A stretch of DNA of 27,293 nucleotides. Origin: Desulfobacca acetoxidans. GTDB taxonomy: Bacteria; Desulfobacterota; Desulfobaccia; Desulfobaccales; 0-14-0-80-60-11. Positions 1 to 8,354 of this stretch are shown here, one piece after another. The position numbers and the translations under genes were made by a program. The notes below the pieces were generated by a model. That model searched no databases, had not been told where the DNA came from, and saw only the letters and a list, made by a program, of their open reading frames with translations. The stretch covers positions 1 through 27,293 of the forward strand of contig DZCR01000027.1 in NCBI GenBank assembly GCA_022736495.1. Reading direction: 5' to 3'. The number at the start of each line of letters is the position of its first letter. The first letter of the stretch is position 1.

Positions 1-341
1 GAAAAGGTGGACTCCGAGGGCACATCGGCCCGCCTCACAAAACCGCAGATGCGTCGCAAGACCGGCGCAGCCCGCAAGGCCTCAATTGTGGCACGGGTGT
101 TGGGATGGTTATACACCGCCTTACCCACAAAGGCCCGGGCCAAAGTCTGCCGTTCCCGAGGCTTCCGGCCGAATCTCCGGGCGGGCCGCCCGGCAAATTG
201 CTCGATGTGGAGCAACTCCAAGATGCTGACTAATTGCTGCTCCTTATCGGTTAACGGACGCTCGCAGCATTCTTCCAATCCAGGAATCAAATTACGTTGC
301 AATGTCCCCATTAACCATGATACTGATTCCTTAAGCCTCAT
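1..341 (-). CDS. DDE transposase, N-terminal part (cut by window edge)
   Basis: The minus-strand reading frame opens with ATG at 341 and runs off the left end of the window. About 113 residues are visible. The protein has a basic patch (RRFGRKPRERQ) followed by LARAFVGKAVYNHPNTRATI and then VRRADVPSESTFS. This is the usual N-terminal layout of IS4/IS5-superfamily transposases, a DUF772/InsH-like helical domain that precedes the DDE catalytic domain. The catalytic part lies outside the window. A second copy starts at the right end in the opposite orientation, with about 86% identity over 69 residues. An 11-codon reading frame (ATG at 373) ends in an ATGA overlap with this start, which could be a translational leader. 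The exact IS family cannot be named from this fragment. Confidence 0.75.
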   Translation of the reverse strand, partial: MRLKESVSWLMGTLQRNLIPGLEECCERPLTDKEQQLVSILELLHIEQFAGRPARRFGRKPRERQTLARAFVGKAVYNHPNTRATIEALRAAPVLRRICGFVRRADVPSESTF

Positions 342-422
342 CGACGCCTCGCTATGCTTGCGGTTTTACTCATAAAATCACCTTAGCACAGGAGCGCCGC
401 TGAGGCTTTATATTTTCAATAA

Positions 423-803
423 ATCAACCCTCAAGAGACTTTTGCAAGAGGCTCGCTTGTTAACGAATATATGTACCTTGTAGCTGATCTCCAAATTCAT
501 TTGCTTCGGCCAGAGCCACCGGGTTCTGTTAAAGCACAGTCTGGTGACCTCGATAATCGCATGAAGACGTTGTTCGATGCTCTTCGAATACCGCGCGAAG
601 ACAAGCTGCTTACGGGTGATACTCCAGGCTCCAACGAAAACCCCTTGTTCTGTTTGCTGAAGGATGATGCCCTAATTAACAGCTTCTCGGTTACAATTCA
701 CCGTTGGGTCGAGCCGAAAATTTCGCATAAAGAGGTAATTTTATTAGTTGCCGTGCGTACTTCCGTTACGCGCTTGATGACTCGTAACTCGAAATTAGCC
801 TGA
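423..803 (+). pseudogene. 5'-truncated conserved hypothetical gene, RusA-like signature
   Basis: The open frame starts just after a stop at 420-422 and ends at 803; the first ATG is at 471, with no ribosome-binding site in front of it. The readable part contains PGSVKAQSGDLDNRMKTLFD and then NENPLFCLLKDDALI. The DLDN segment followed by an alpha-helical stretch resembles RusA-like resolvases and a family of conserved hypothetical proteins that are normally longer at the N-terminus. Coding-like sequence continues upstream of ATG 471 to residue I423, and the neighbouring transposase lies immediately upstream. I infer that insertion removed the 5' half. A short functional protein from ATG 471 (110 aa) cannot be excluded. 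Confidence 0.45.
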
Positions 804-843
804 CAAGTTATCTAACAGATTTAAAACGAGAGGTTTATGGTCT

Positions 844-868
844 CGTTCCCAAGTTGCACTTGAGAACG
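844..868. repeat. Intergenic hairpin, CGTTCCCAAGT type
   Basis: Arms 844-854 (CGTTCCCAAGT) and 858-868 (ACTTGAGAACG) pair with one mismatch around a 3-base loop. I recall similar CGTTCCCAAG...CTTGGGAACG elements scattered between genes in many bacterial genomes. It lies 40 bp after the truncated gene and has no U-tract, so it is more likely a REP-like element than a terminator. Confidence 0.5.
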
Positions 869-918
869 CCCATTTTCGCCCCGTAGGCCAGGCGGCAGCG
901 CCCGCCACCCTTGCCTGT

Positions 919-940
919 AGGGGCGGACCTGCATGTCCGC
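919..940. repeat. REP-like palindrome GGGCGGAC/GTCCGCCC
   Basis: Perfect 8-bp arms at 919-926 and 933-940 are separated by 6 bases. The unit sits 60 bp upstream of the start of the hydrolase gene at 1003. It has the form of a dispersed GC-rich intergenic repeat; no U-tract follows. Confidence 0.5.
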
Positions 941-1002
941 CCTCTATCGGCACGTAGCCGCCTATTCCTGATATCTCTCTTTCTTAATGAAGGAGGGGAG
1001 GG

Positions 1003-1668
1003 ATGGTTATTAATAACCCGATGCCTCTGAGTATCACCGCGGCGACGACAGGCCCCCTCCAGGTGATCACCTACCTGGTGGCCTGCCGGGACACGGGCGA
1101 AGCGCTCCTCATCGACCCCGGGGGTCCCTCCGACGAATTGGCGGCCAAACTTCGGGACGAAGATTGGCGGCTGCGCTGGATTGTCAACACCCACGGACAT
1201 GCGGATCACACCGCGGGCAACGAGCAGTGGGCTCATGCCACTGGGGCCCGCATCGTCATTCATCAGTTGGACTGGGAGTTTTTCCGGACGCCTGAGATGC
1301 AGGCTGCAGCCCTTGCCGAAGGCTTTCCGCCGCTTTCGCACGCCGATGTTTTGGTGACCGATGGCCAGCGTATTCCTTTGGGCGCGTGTGAGGCCCTGGT
1401 CCTCCATACTCCGGGCCACTCCCCGGGGGCCATCTGCCTGAACTTTCCCGGCCATCTGTTCACCGGGGATACCTTGTTCGTAGGGGCCGCCGGCCGCACC
1501 GATCTGCCGGGCGGGTCCCTGACCCAACTCCTCGCCTCCCTGGAGGGAAAAATCATGCCCCTGCCGGACGACACCCGCATCTGGCCCGGGCATGATTATG
1601 GCGAGACCCCCACTTCCACCTTGGGCGAGGAGAAAATCAACAATCCCTATCTCACTGATTTTTTCTAA
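1003..1668 (+). CDS. Metallo-beta-lactamase-fold hydrolase (glyoxalase II-like)
   Basis: The 221-residue soluble protein has every zinc-site element of the metallo-beta-lactamase fold: THGHADH with H64, H66, D68 and H69, then TPGHSPG with H139, GDTLF with D156, and GHDYG with H197. The short, compact form fits the hydroxyacylglutathione-hydrolase-like branch, which hydrolyses thioesters or related substrates using a dinuclear metal centre. The long C-terminal domain of true glyoxalase II is absent, so the substrate is unknown. The start at 1003 is supported by AGGAGG at 991-996, 6 bases upstream. It appears to be a single-gene unit followed by a possible terminator. Assignment to the fold is secure; the substrate is not. 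Confidence 0.85.
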   Translation: MVINNPMPLSITAATTGPLQVITYLVACRDTGEALLIDPGGPSDELAAKLRDEDWRLRWIVNTHGHADHTAGNEQWAHATGARIVIHQLDWEFFRTPEMQAAALAEGFPPLSHADVLVTDGQRIPLGACEALVLHTPGHSPGAICLNFPGHLFTGDTLFVGAAGRTDLPGGSLTQLLASLEGKIMPLPDDTRIWPGHDYGETPTSTLGEEKINNPYLTDFF

Positions 1669-1684
1669 TGGGCCCCTCTCAGTC

Positions 1685-1717
1685 GCCAGTTGTTTTTAAT
1701 TGGCAATAATATTTTTT
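1685..1717 (+). terminator. Possible Rho-independent terminator after the MBL hydrolase
   Basis: GCCAGTT (1685-1691) pairs with AATTGGC (1698-1704) through one G-T wobble around a 6-base loop. A T-run at 1712-1717 follows after 7 A/T-rich bases. The stem is weak and the T-run is offset, so this is tentative. Confidence 0.35.
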
Positions 1718-1799
1718 CGAAAAAACAAAGCTCTTTGGCCTCCGCCTTCCCCTGGATGCTCGGGTTCCGCCGGGTCAGCGGTTTCTCGCCAAAATAACC

Positions 1800-1828
1800 T
1801 TGCATCCTCTTAGGTGCGGGACTAAATT
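1800..1828 (+). promoter_or_regulatory. Possible sigma-70 promoter for the histidine kinase
   Basis: TTGCAT at 1800-1805 and TAAATT at 1823-1828 are 17 bp apart, and the expected transcript start is about 20 bp before the ATG at 1854. The -10 match is only fair. Confidence 0.3.
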
Positions 1829-1853
1829 TTAGATTAGAGGTTAACAGGTTAAC

Positions 1854-3326
1854 ATGACGGCTTCTCAGGCATGCGGCGCCTTTATCCGTAAGCCGCCGGA
1901 AGGGCTGTTCGCCCGCCTCCTGGACAGCGTTGCGGATATTTATGCCCTGGTACTGGACCAGGATGGCTTGATTACCTACGCCAATGTCTCTTTTTTAGAG
2001 CACTTCGGACAGGCCTGGGGAGAAATCTGCGGCCACCCTTGCCGCGACCTGGGTCAGCCCTTTTTGGGCACTGACGGTCTGCAGGTGGGTTTTTGTGCCA
2101 CCGAGAGAAGCCCTTTCTATCCGGCCCAGACCCTCCTGACCCGGGAGGTGGAGGACAAGGTCTACGTCTATGAGACCACCCGGTACCATCTGGAGGGTTC
2201 CGGCGGGACTGTCTGGACCCTCTGGTCTCTCCGGGACGTGACCGACCGCTTTCGGCTGGAATCCCAAGTTCGGCAGATGGACGAACTGGAGCGCAACCTG
2301 ATGCAGGCCTCCATGGATGGGATCGTCGTCAATGACCTGTTGGGGAACGTCCTCATCTTTAATAACGGGGCCGCCAAAATATTGGGGTATTCCCCCGACG
2401 AGGTCATCGGCAAAATTAAGGTCGATAAACTCTATCCGGATAAAACCGCTCATGAAATCAAGCGGTTAATTTATGATCCTGCCCATGGGGGTGTGGGCAT
2501 TTTGGAAAATTATGAGACCCAGGCCCTCCATAAAGACGGGTCTCTGATACCCATTTGGCTGTCGGCGCGCCTCTTGCATGAAGATAGCCGGGAAGTGGGC
2601 ATTGTCGGCTATTTCAGGGATTTAAGGGAACGGCAGCGGCTGGAGAGGGAACTTTTGCGCAACGAACGGCTGGCCACCCTGGGGAAGATGGTGGCTCATA
2701 TCAGCCATGAAATCAAGAATCCCCTGGTAACCATTGGGGGGTTTGCCAACCAACTGGGGCGCCTGCCCGACCTGCCCGCTAACGCCCGGCGCCGCTTGAC
2801 CATCATCTATCAAGAAGTACAGCGTCTGGAGAAGTTTCTCACTGACCTGGGCACCTTCACTATAGGCGCGCCGCCACAAAAGACGGTGGGAGACCTTTTG
2901 GCCTTGATTCGGGAAGTGGCTGAACTCATGGACAGCGCCTTCAAAGAGCGGGGCGTCGTTTTTCAGCTGAACACCACGTCCGCTATTTCCACGTTTGCCT
3001 TTGACTCCGGGCAGATTCGCCAGGTATTGATCAATCTCTTCAAAAACGCCCTGGAGGCCATGACCCATGGCGGTGAGCTCAGGGTAACCGTCACAGTCCA
3101 ATCCGATACCCTGGTCCTCACCATCGTCGACACCGGGAGCGGCATCGCGCCAGAGCAGTTGCCCAACCTGTTCACGCCGTTTTTTACCACCAAACAGGGC
3201 GGCACCGGCTTGGGGCTGACCATTTGCCGGGGCCTCATTTCCCAGCATCAGGGTGAGATCAACATTGCCAGCGAAGTGGAGCGCGGCACTACCTGCACCA
3301 TACACCTGCCTTTGGCCGCGGCTTAA
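1854..3326 (+). CDS. PAS-PAS sensor histidine kinase, NtrB/HisKA type
   Basis: The 490-residue protein has no clear membrane segment, so it is probably cytoplasmic. The first PAS domain covers about residues 20-130 and the second about 145-260. The HisKA dimerisation helix carries the phospho-acceptor H285 in SHEIKNPL. The ATPase domain has the N-box NLFKNALEAM (N398), the G1 box DTGSGIAP (about 426-433), the F box FFTTK and the G2 box GGTGLGLT (about 449-456). It would autophosphorylate in response to a cytoplasmic signal. No response regulator lies next to it; its partner may be elsewhere or may be the receiver at 17146-17535. The ribosome-binding site is weak, so the start is less certain than the rest. 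Confidence 0.88.
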   Translation: MTASQACGAFIRKPPEGLFARLLDSVADIYALVLDQDGLITYANVSFLEHFGQAWGEICGHPCRDLGQPFLGTDGLQVGFCATERSPFYPAQTLLTREVEDKVYVYETTRYHLEGSGGTVWTLWSLRDVTDRFRLESQVRQMDELERNLMQASMDGIVVNDLLGNVLIFNNGAAKILGYSPDEVIGKIKVDKLYPDKTAHEIKRLIYDPAHGGVGILENYETQALHKDGSLIPIWLSARLLHEDSREVGIVGYFRDLRERQRLERELLRNERLATLGKMVAHISHEIKNPLVTIGGFANQLGRLPDLPANARRRLTIIYQEVQRLEKFLTDLGTFTIGAPPQKTVGDLLALIREVAELMDSAFKERGVVFQLNTTSAISTFAFDSGQIRQVLINLFKNALEAMTHGGELRVTVTVQSDTLVLTIVDTGSGIAPEQLPNLFTPFFTTKQGGTGLGLTICRGLISQHQGEINIASEVERGTTCTIHLPLAAA

Positions 3327-3520
3327 CCCGGACGGCGCGGGCCGGCGAAAACAGCTCGCTATCCCGCCATCAGCCCCTAATACTAAGATGCTATCTATAA
3401 AGCCATATTAAGAAATAATGTTCATCGTCTCCCCTTGATAAATTCCGAGGCAGACTGTCATATTACCCCTTCGCTCTGAGCTCTTTTCACCGAAGGCGTG
3501 CAGCGGAAAACTGTATTACA

Positions 3521-3550
3521 TTGACATCTTTGTGGACTGACTTATATATT
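3521..3550 (+). promoter_or_regulatory. Sigma-70-like promoter for the acyltransferase gene
   Basis: A perfect -35 TTGACA (3521-3526) is followed by TATATT (3545-3550, 18-bp spacing) or TATATA (3543-3548, 16-bp spacing). The expected transcript start near 3557 leaves a leader of about 20 bases before the ATG at 3577. Confidence 0.55.
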
Positions 3551-3576
3551 GATGAGATAAGGATAATCGCAGGTTC

Positions 3577-6279
3577 ATGATGCACACCGATTTGGAAAAA
3601 CCGGGGCCCGGCGGGCCGGACGCCCCTGGCACCGATAAGCCCCGGGGCTGGTTGGGACAGGCGCTGGGTCGCCTGGCCGGGTGGCTGGGGGGGTATGATT
3701 ACCATTACGCCGGGTACCTGCCCAGCCGCCCGGGATTCTTGTTGCGCTATACCCTGGACCCGTTCTATAAGCGAGTTACGGTGAACCCCCGCTATCTGGA
3801 GCGGTTGCAGGAGCTGTCCAGTCAGGGGGCGCTGGTTTATGCCCTGAAATATCGCAGCCACCTGGACTTTCTTTTCTTTAACCGACGTTATCAGGAACTG
3901 GGCGTGGTTGCCCCGCAAGTGGCCTTTGACCTGAACCTTTGGGTGTGGCAGCCCCTGTCCCATCTGATTCAAATCGTCTCTGCCGCGGTCAATTATTTTA
4001 CCCGGCGCCGCTCCTGGCCCAATCCGTTCCAGGATGGCTATTTCTTGAAGACCATTCAGGAAAAACGCGGCTCCCTTCTCTTTCTGGTAGACCAGGTGGG
4101 GTTCCGGCAACGCTTCCTCAAGCCCCGGGAAGACCCCATCCGCCATCTCCTGGAGATCCAGGAACAGGTGGATTTCCCCATTTTTCTGGTCCCCCAAATG
4201 GTCATGTACGAAAAGATCCCCTTCCGGGATTATAAGGGGTTGCGGCAGCTCTTTTTCGGCGACAGCGAAAACCCCGGCCGGCTGCGGAAGTTGGCTCTGT
4301 GCATCCTCAAGGCCAAGGGCGCGGTGGTGGAGGTGGCGGAACCGGTGAACCTCAAAGAGGCCCTGGCCGCGGCGGCTCCAGACGTGCGCCTGCGGGATCT
4401 GGCCCAGGAAATCCGGCGCGAGATGATTCAGCGACTCGACCTGCAGCGGCGGGTGATTACCGGACCCGTGGTCAAGTCCCGGGAAGAGGTCATGGAACTC
4501 ACCCTCACCGATCCGGCCCTGAGCCGCACCATGGAGCACCTGGCGGAAACCGAAAAAAAGAAGCTGGCCAAGATCAAAAAGACGGCCCAGGATTACTTCT
4601 GGGAGATCTCCGCCGACCCCAGCGTGTTTTACACCAGCAATATGCACCGGATAGTGAATTGGCTGTCAAAACACCTGTTTGAGGGCATCTCCTTTGATGA
4701 GCGGGGGTTCGAAAAGGTGCGGGAGGCCAACCAGCGGGGCGGTCTGATTTTCGTCCCCTGCCACAAAAGCCACCTGGACTACCTCATCCTTAACAACCTT
4801 ATTTTCCAGCACCACATGCAATCGCCGCGCATTGCCGCAGGCAAGAATCTTTCCTTCTGGCCTTTAGGCCCGATTTTTCGGGGCGCCGGCGCGTTTTTTA
4901 TCCGCCGGCGGTTCCTGGGAGGCAAACTCTATGCCGAGGTGCTCTACACCTACATCAAGACCCTGATCAAAACTGGTTACAATCTGGAATTCTTCATCGA
5001 AGGGGGGCGCAGCCGCACCGGCAAATTGGTGCTGCCTAAGCTGGGACTCCTTAATATGATCCTGCGGACCTACGATGAAGGGGCCGCTCCCGATATCCTT
5101 TTTGTTCCCACCTTCATCGGTTATGACCAGGTGCTGGAGGAAAAAGCCTATCTCAAAGAGTTGGAGGGTGGCAAAAAAGAGGCGGAATCGGTGGGCCAGT
5201 TGGTCAAGGCCAGAAAATTCCTCCAGAAACGCTACGGCCGGGCCTATATCCAGTTCAGCGAACCCCTGTCCTTGAAAAACTACTTGTCCCAGTTACACCC
5301 GACGGAACCCGGGGAGGTTGAGGCCTGTCTCCATGGGCAGGAACTGGCTTACCGCATCATTCAGGCCATTAATCAGATTTCCGTGGTCACCCCCTTCTCC
5401 CTGGTCTGCGCCGCGCTGCTCACCTATCCCAGGAAAGGCGTCTATCGCCGGGAACTGTTGCAAATCATCCAGGTCCTGAGTGATTATCTCAAGGCCCAGA
5501 AGGTCCCTGAGGCCGATTCCCTGGAAGATCTCCATCAGGCGGTGGAGGAGACCCTGGCCCTGTGCGAGTCCCGCAAGCTTGTCACCCCCATCGAGAAGGA
5601 AGAGGGTTTGACCGATGAATTGGGGTTGGGCGGCTACAGCATCGATGAGACCAAACGCCCTCTGCTGGAATACTACAAAAACAACATCCTCCACTTCTTT
5701 CTGCCTGCGGCCATGACCTCCCTGGCCATCCTGGCCCGCCAGGGTTTTGAATTCAAACGGGCCCAAATCCTCGAGGATTATGGCTTTCTCCAGGATTTTT
5801 TCCGCAATGAATTCATTTTCAGCGATGCCGATCCGGAGGCCCAGGTAACTAAAACCCTGGCCTTCTTCGAGTCCCGGGGAGTGGTGATCAATCTGGATCC
5901 GCAGGAAGCCTCTTATACCCTGGCGGCGTCTGGCCTCAAAGAACTGGCCTACTTCGCCAACCTGCTGTTCAACTACCTGGAGTCCTACTGGGTCGTGCTG
6001 CGCTCCATGAAGTATCTGCAGAAAAAGCCCCGGAGCGAGAAGGAATTTTTGAAGCGTATCCAGTCCATCGGCCAGAAACTTTTCAAGATGGGCGAAGTGG
6101 AACGGAGCGAGGCCCTCTCGGAAGCTACTTTTCAAAACGCCTTAAAGATTTTCGGGGAAAAGGGCATCGTCCTGAAAAAGGCCCCGGAAGGCAAGGGCGC
6201 CACGACCTTCAGCCGCCCCGCCGACGAAGACGCCAAAGAATACTACGGCCGCCAACTGGCCCGGTTTCTCAGAAGATAG
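3577..6279 (+). CDS. plsB: Glycerol-3-phosphate 1-O-acyltransferase, PlsB family
   Basis: The 900-residue protein carries the four acyltransferase blocks: HKSHLDY (H396 to D401), GAFFIRRRF (about 438-446), FIEGGRSRTGK (about 473-483) and VPTFIGYD (about 510-517). AAGKNLSFWPLGPIFR between blocks I and II is a close PlsB signature. The enzyme transfers an acyl chain to position 1 of glycerol-3-phosphate at the inner face of the cytoplasmic membrane, the first step of phospholipid synthesis. It is longer than E. coli PlsB (about 807 aa). An N-terminal region repeats the block I pattern in decayed form (YRSHLD, 92-97, with Tyr in place of the catalytic His). ATG codons at 3577 and 3580 are both possible; GCAGG lies just upstream. 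A sigma-70-like promoter at 3521-3550 supports this start. Confidence 0.9.
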   Translation: MMHTDLEKPGPGGPDAPGTDKPRGWLGQALGRLAGWLGGYDYHYAGYLPSRPGFLLRYTLDPFYKRVTVNPRYLERLQELSSQGALVYALKYRSHLDFLFFNRRYQELGVVAPQVAFDLNLWVWQPLSHLIQIVSAAVNYFTRRRSWPNPFQDGYFLKTIQEKRGSLLFLVDQVGFRQRFLKPREDPIRHLLEIQEQVDFPIFLVPQMVMYEKIPFRDYKGLRQLFFGDSENPGRLRKLALCILKAKGAVVEVAEPVNLKEALAAAAPDVRLRDLAQEIRREMIQRLDLQRRVITGPVVKSREEVMELTLTDPALSRTMEHLAETEKKKLAKIKKTAQDYFWEISADPSVFYTSNMHRIVNWLSKHLFEGISFDERGFEKVREANQRGGLIFVPCHKSHLDYLILNNLIFQHHMQSPRIAAGKNLSFWPLGPIFRGAGAFFIRRRFLGGKLYAEVLYTYIKTLIKTGYNLEFFIEGGRSRTGKLVLPKLGLLNMILRTYDEGAAPDILFVPTFIGYDQVLEEKAYLKELEGGKKEAESVGQLVKARKFLQKRYGRAYIQFSEPLSLKNYLSQLHPTEPGEVEACLHGQELAYRIIQAINQISVVTPFSLVCAALLTYPRKGVYRRELLQIIQVLSDYLKAQKVPEADSLEDLHQAVEETLALCESRKLVTPIEKEEGLTDELGLGGYSIDETKRPLLEYYKNNILHFFLPAAMTSLAILARQGFEFKRAQILEDYGFLQDFFRNEFIFSDADPEAQVTKTLAFFESRGVVINLDPQEASYTLAASGLKELAYFANLLFNYLESYWVVLRSMKYLQKKPRSEKEFLKRIQSIGQKLFKMGEVERSEALSEATFQNALKIFGEKGIVLKKAPEGKGATTFSRPADEDAKEYYGRQLARFLRR

Positions 6280-6359
6280 CCGCGCGGGTTGCGGGTGTTA
6301 GGGATCAGGTGGGGCTCGGGGCTAATATTTTCAAAGGGATCAAAAGAACCTGAGCCGGC

Positions 6360-8354
6360 CTATTTACTATCCAGGGTGAGAACTCCCGACCAATCGGAAG
6401 AGGGGGGGTGCTGCCGGTAGAGGCGCACCCGGTTGAGGAAAACCTGGGCCGGTTTATCTGCCGGCTTGAGGCGCAGGACATTCTGAAAATACCCTTCGGC
6501 CTGATCCCAGTCACAATTCCGGTAAGCTTCCCGGCCGGCTGAAAAAATTTTGAGCCATTCCGGCTCTCCGTCGGCGCCCGCCAGCAATTCATAGATGGCC
6601 ACCGGTTGCACCCGGCCCTGCACCCGGATGGTATCCAGTTCCCGCACCAGGCACCCCCCCGCCAGCAAGCGATACACCGACTCGCTCAAGAGGATGTCCG
6701 TGCCATAGATTTTATTCACTGCTTCCAAGCGGGAGGCCAGGTTCACGGTATCTCCCAAGACCGTGTAATTGAACCGTTCCTGGGAGCCCACGTTGCCAGC
6801 GATCAGGGGTCCGGCGTGTAGCCCCAGGCGAGCCGAAAGCGGCGGCAATCCTCGCGTCAGCCAGCCTTCCTGCAAAGTCTGCATGGCGGCCTGCATCTGT
6901 AATGCGGCCTGGCAGGCCAGCACGGCGTGGTCAGGGAGGGGCAGGGGCGCCCCCCAAACCGCCATGATGGCATCGCCGATATACTTGTCCAGGGTCCCCC
7001 GGTGGGCCAGGATGATCTCCGTGAGTGGGGAGAAATATTCATTGAGCAAGCGGATCAAGTCGGCAGGAGGCATGGTTTCGGACAGGCTCGTAAAACCGGC
7101 TAGATCGGCAAAGAGTACGGTCCCTTCCACCTCTTCGCCCCCCAGCTTCAAGAGTTCGGGATGGGTGACGAGGTTCTCCACGACCGTGTGGGATAAATAG
7201 CGGCCAAAGGCCTGGCGCAGCCAGCGCCGTTCCCGGGCTTCCAAAAGGTAATGCCCCAAGACGTTGCCGCTGTAAACCGCGGCTACCCCCCCTACCAGGA
7301 GTATTGGCGGCACCCAGTAATTCCAGCCCAGGAAAAGGATCGCCGACCCTACTAGAATAAGCAGGCTCAATCCACCCAGGACAGCCAGTCCCACCAAGGG
7401 CGTCAGGCGGGCCAGCCCATAGGCGGCGCCCAGGATGACTGCAACATAGAGCCCCAGGCGGCCGACTGCCGGTAGTTCCCGGCCCCAGCGACCGCTCAGG
7501 AGGGTATGAATAATTTGCCCATGGATATCCACTCCCGAGGCGACCTGTCCGGTAGAGGAGTAATACGGGGTATGGAAGGTATCGCTCCGCGCCTGGGGGG
7601 CAGGCGAGGCCCCCAACATGCGGCCCACCAGGACAATGCGGTCCCGGATGCGGGCCGCAGGAAGAGGATGAACCGGGTCCAGCACCTGGTAGTACGACAC
7701 CGTGTCCAGGCTGCGGGCCGGGCCGGTGTAAGCAATCAGACCGGACAGGTCAGGGGCCAGGCGCAGAGCGGGCTCGAAGGCCTGGGCCGCCACCGCCGCC
7801 AGAGTCTTCTGGCCCTGGACTTTCAGATGAAAATGGCGCACCACCCCATCGGGATCGGGAGTGACCGCGGCCAAACCGTGAGCCAGAGACGCCTGACGCA
7901 GGGGTTTAAAGGGCTGTACCAGGATCATCCGGGAAAAATGCGGGTCTTGGACTATATCCAGGTCTTCTGCCAGGATGACATTGCCGGCCTCGCGGATGGC
8001 CGCCGCAAGCTCGGCGTCATCTTTTTCATTGGTGGGGTCGGCGAACACCACGTCAAAGACGATAAGCCGCGCCCCTGCGGCTTTCAGTCGAGCCACCAGG
8101 TTGGCGTGGAATCTCCGGGGCCAGGGCCAGGGCTGGCCAAACTCCTGGAAGGACGGTTCGTCGATGCCCACGATGAGCAGATTGGCAGGCGGAGGTTGGA
8201 GAGCACGCCGGACATAGAGAAAGTCCAACCCGTAATTTTCCAGGAGTTGCCCAAAGGTCGTAAAGCTCAAGGGAGCCAGGATTAGGAGAATCATTACTCC
8301 CAAAAGCAGGGCGCGGCTCCGGGGGGTGCGGAATATTTCAGAAATAGAGGGCAA
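6360..8354 (-). CDS. CHASE2-domain transmembrane adenylate cyclase
   Basis: The 664-residue protein begins with a membrane segment (about 14-34), followed by a periplasmic CHASE2 sensor (about 40-290) with the pattern LLIVGIDEPSFQEFG. A cluster of two to three hydrophobic helices follows (about 300-370), and then a class III cyclase domain. The cyclase shows the metal-binding Asp in VLFADLAGFTSL, LDKYIGDAIMAVWG with the adenine-contacting Lys and second metal Asp, and VLGDTVNLASRLE with Asp for ATP specificity plus the transition-state Asn and Arg. A short TPR-like tail follows. It should make cAMP in response to a periplasmic signal. The start codon appears to be TTG at 8354, 17 bp inside the upstream gene, so translational coupling is likely. 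A later ATG at 8294 would break the first membrane helix. Confidence 0.88.
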   Translation of the reverse strand: MPSISEIFRTPRSRALLLGVMILLILAPLSFTTFGQLLENYGLDFLYVRRALQPPPANLLIVGIDEPSFQEFGQPWPWPRRFHANLVARLKAAGARLIVFDVVFADPTNEKDDAELAAAIREAGNVILAEDLDIVQDPHFSRMILVQPFKPLRQASLAHGLAAVTPDPDGVVRHFHLKVQGQKTLAAVAAQAFEPALRLAPDLSGLIAYTGPARSLDTVSYYQVLDPVHPLPAARIRDRIVLVGRMLGASPAPQARSDTFHTPYYSSTGQVASGVDIHGQIIHTLLSGRWGRELPAVGRLGLYVAVILGAAYGLARLTPLVGLAVLGGLSLLILVGSAILFLGWNYWVPPILLVGGVAAVYSGNVLGHYLLEARERRWLRQAFGRYLSHTVVENLVTHPELLKLGGEEVEGTVLFADLAGFTSLSETMPPADLIRLLNEYFSPLTEIILAHRGTLDKYIGDAIMAVWGAPLPLPDHAVLACQAALQMQAAMQTLQEGWLTRGLPPLSARLGLHAGPLIAGNVGSQERFNYTVLGDTVNLASRLEAVNKIYGTDILLSESVYRLLAGGCLVRELDTIRVQGRVQPVAIYELLAGADGEPEWLKIFSAGREAYRNCDWDQAEGYFQNVLRLKPADKPAQVFLNRVRLYRQHPPSSDWSGVLTLDSK

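Noticed and set aside
3487..4647. 386-residue minus-strand open frame opposite the acyltransferase
   Set aside because: Its composition follows from the codon bias of the PlsB gene on the other strand; it has no recognisable domain or ribosome-binding site.
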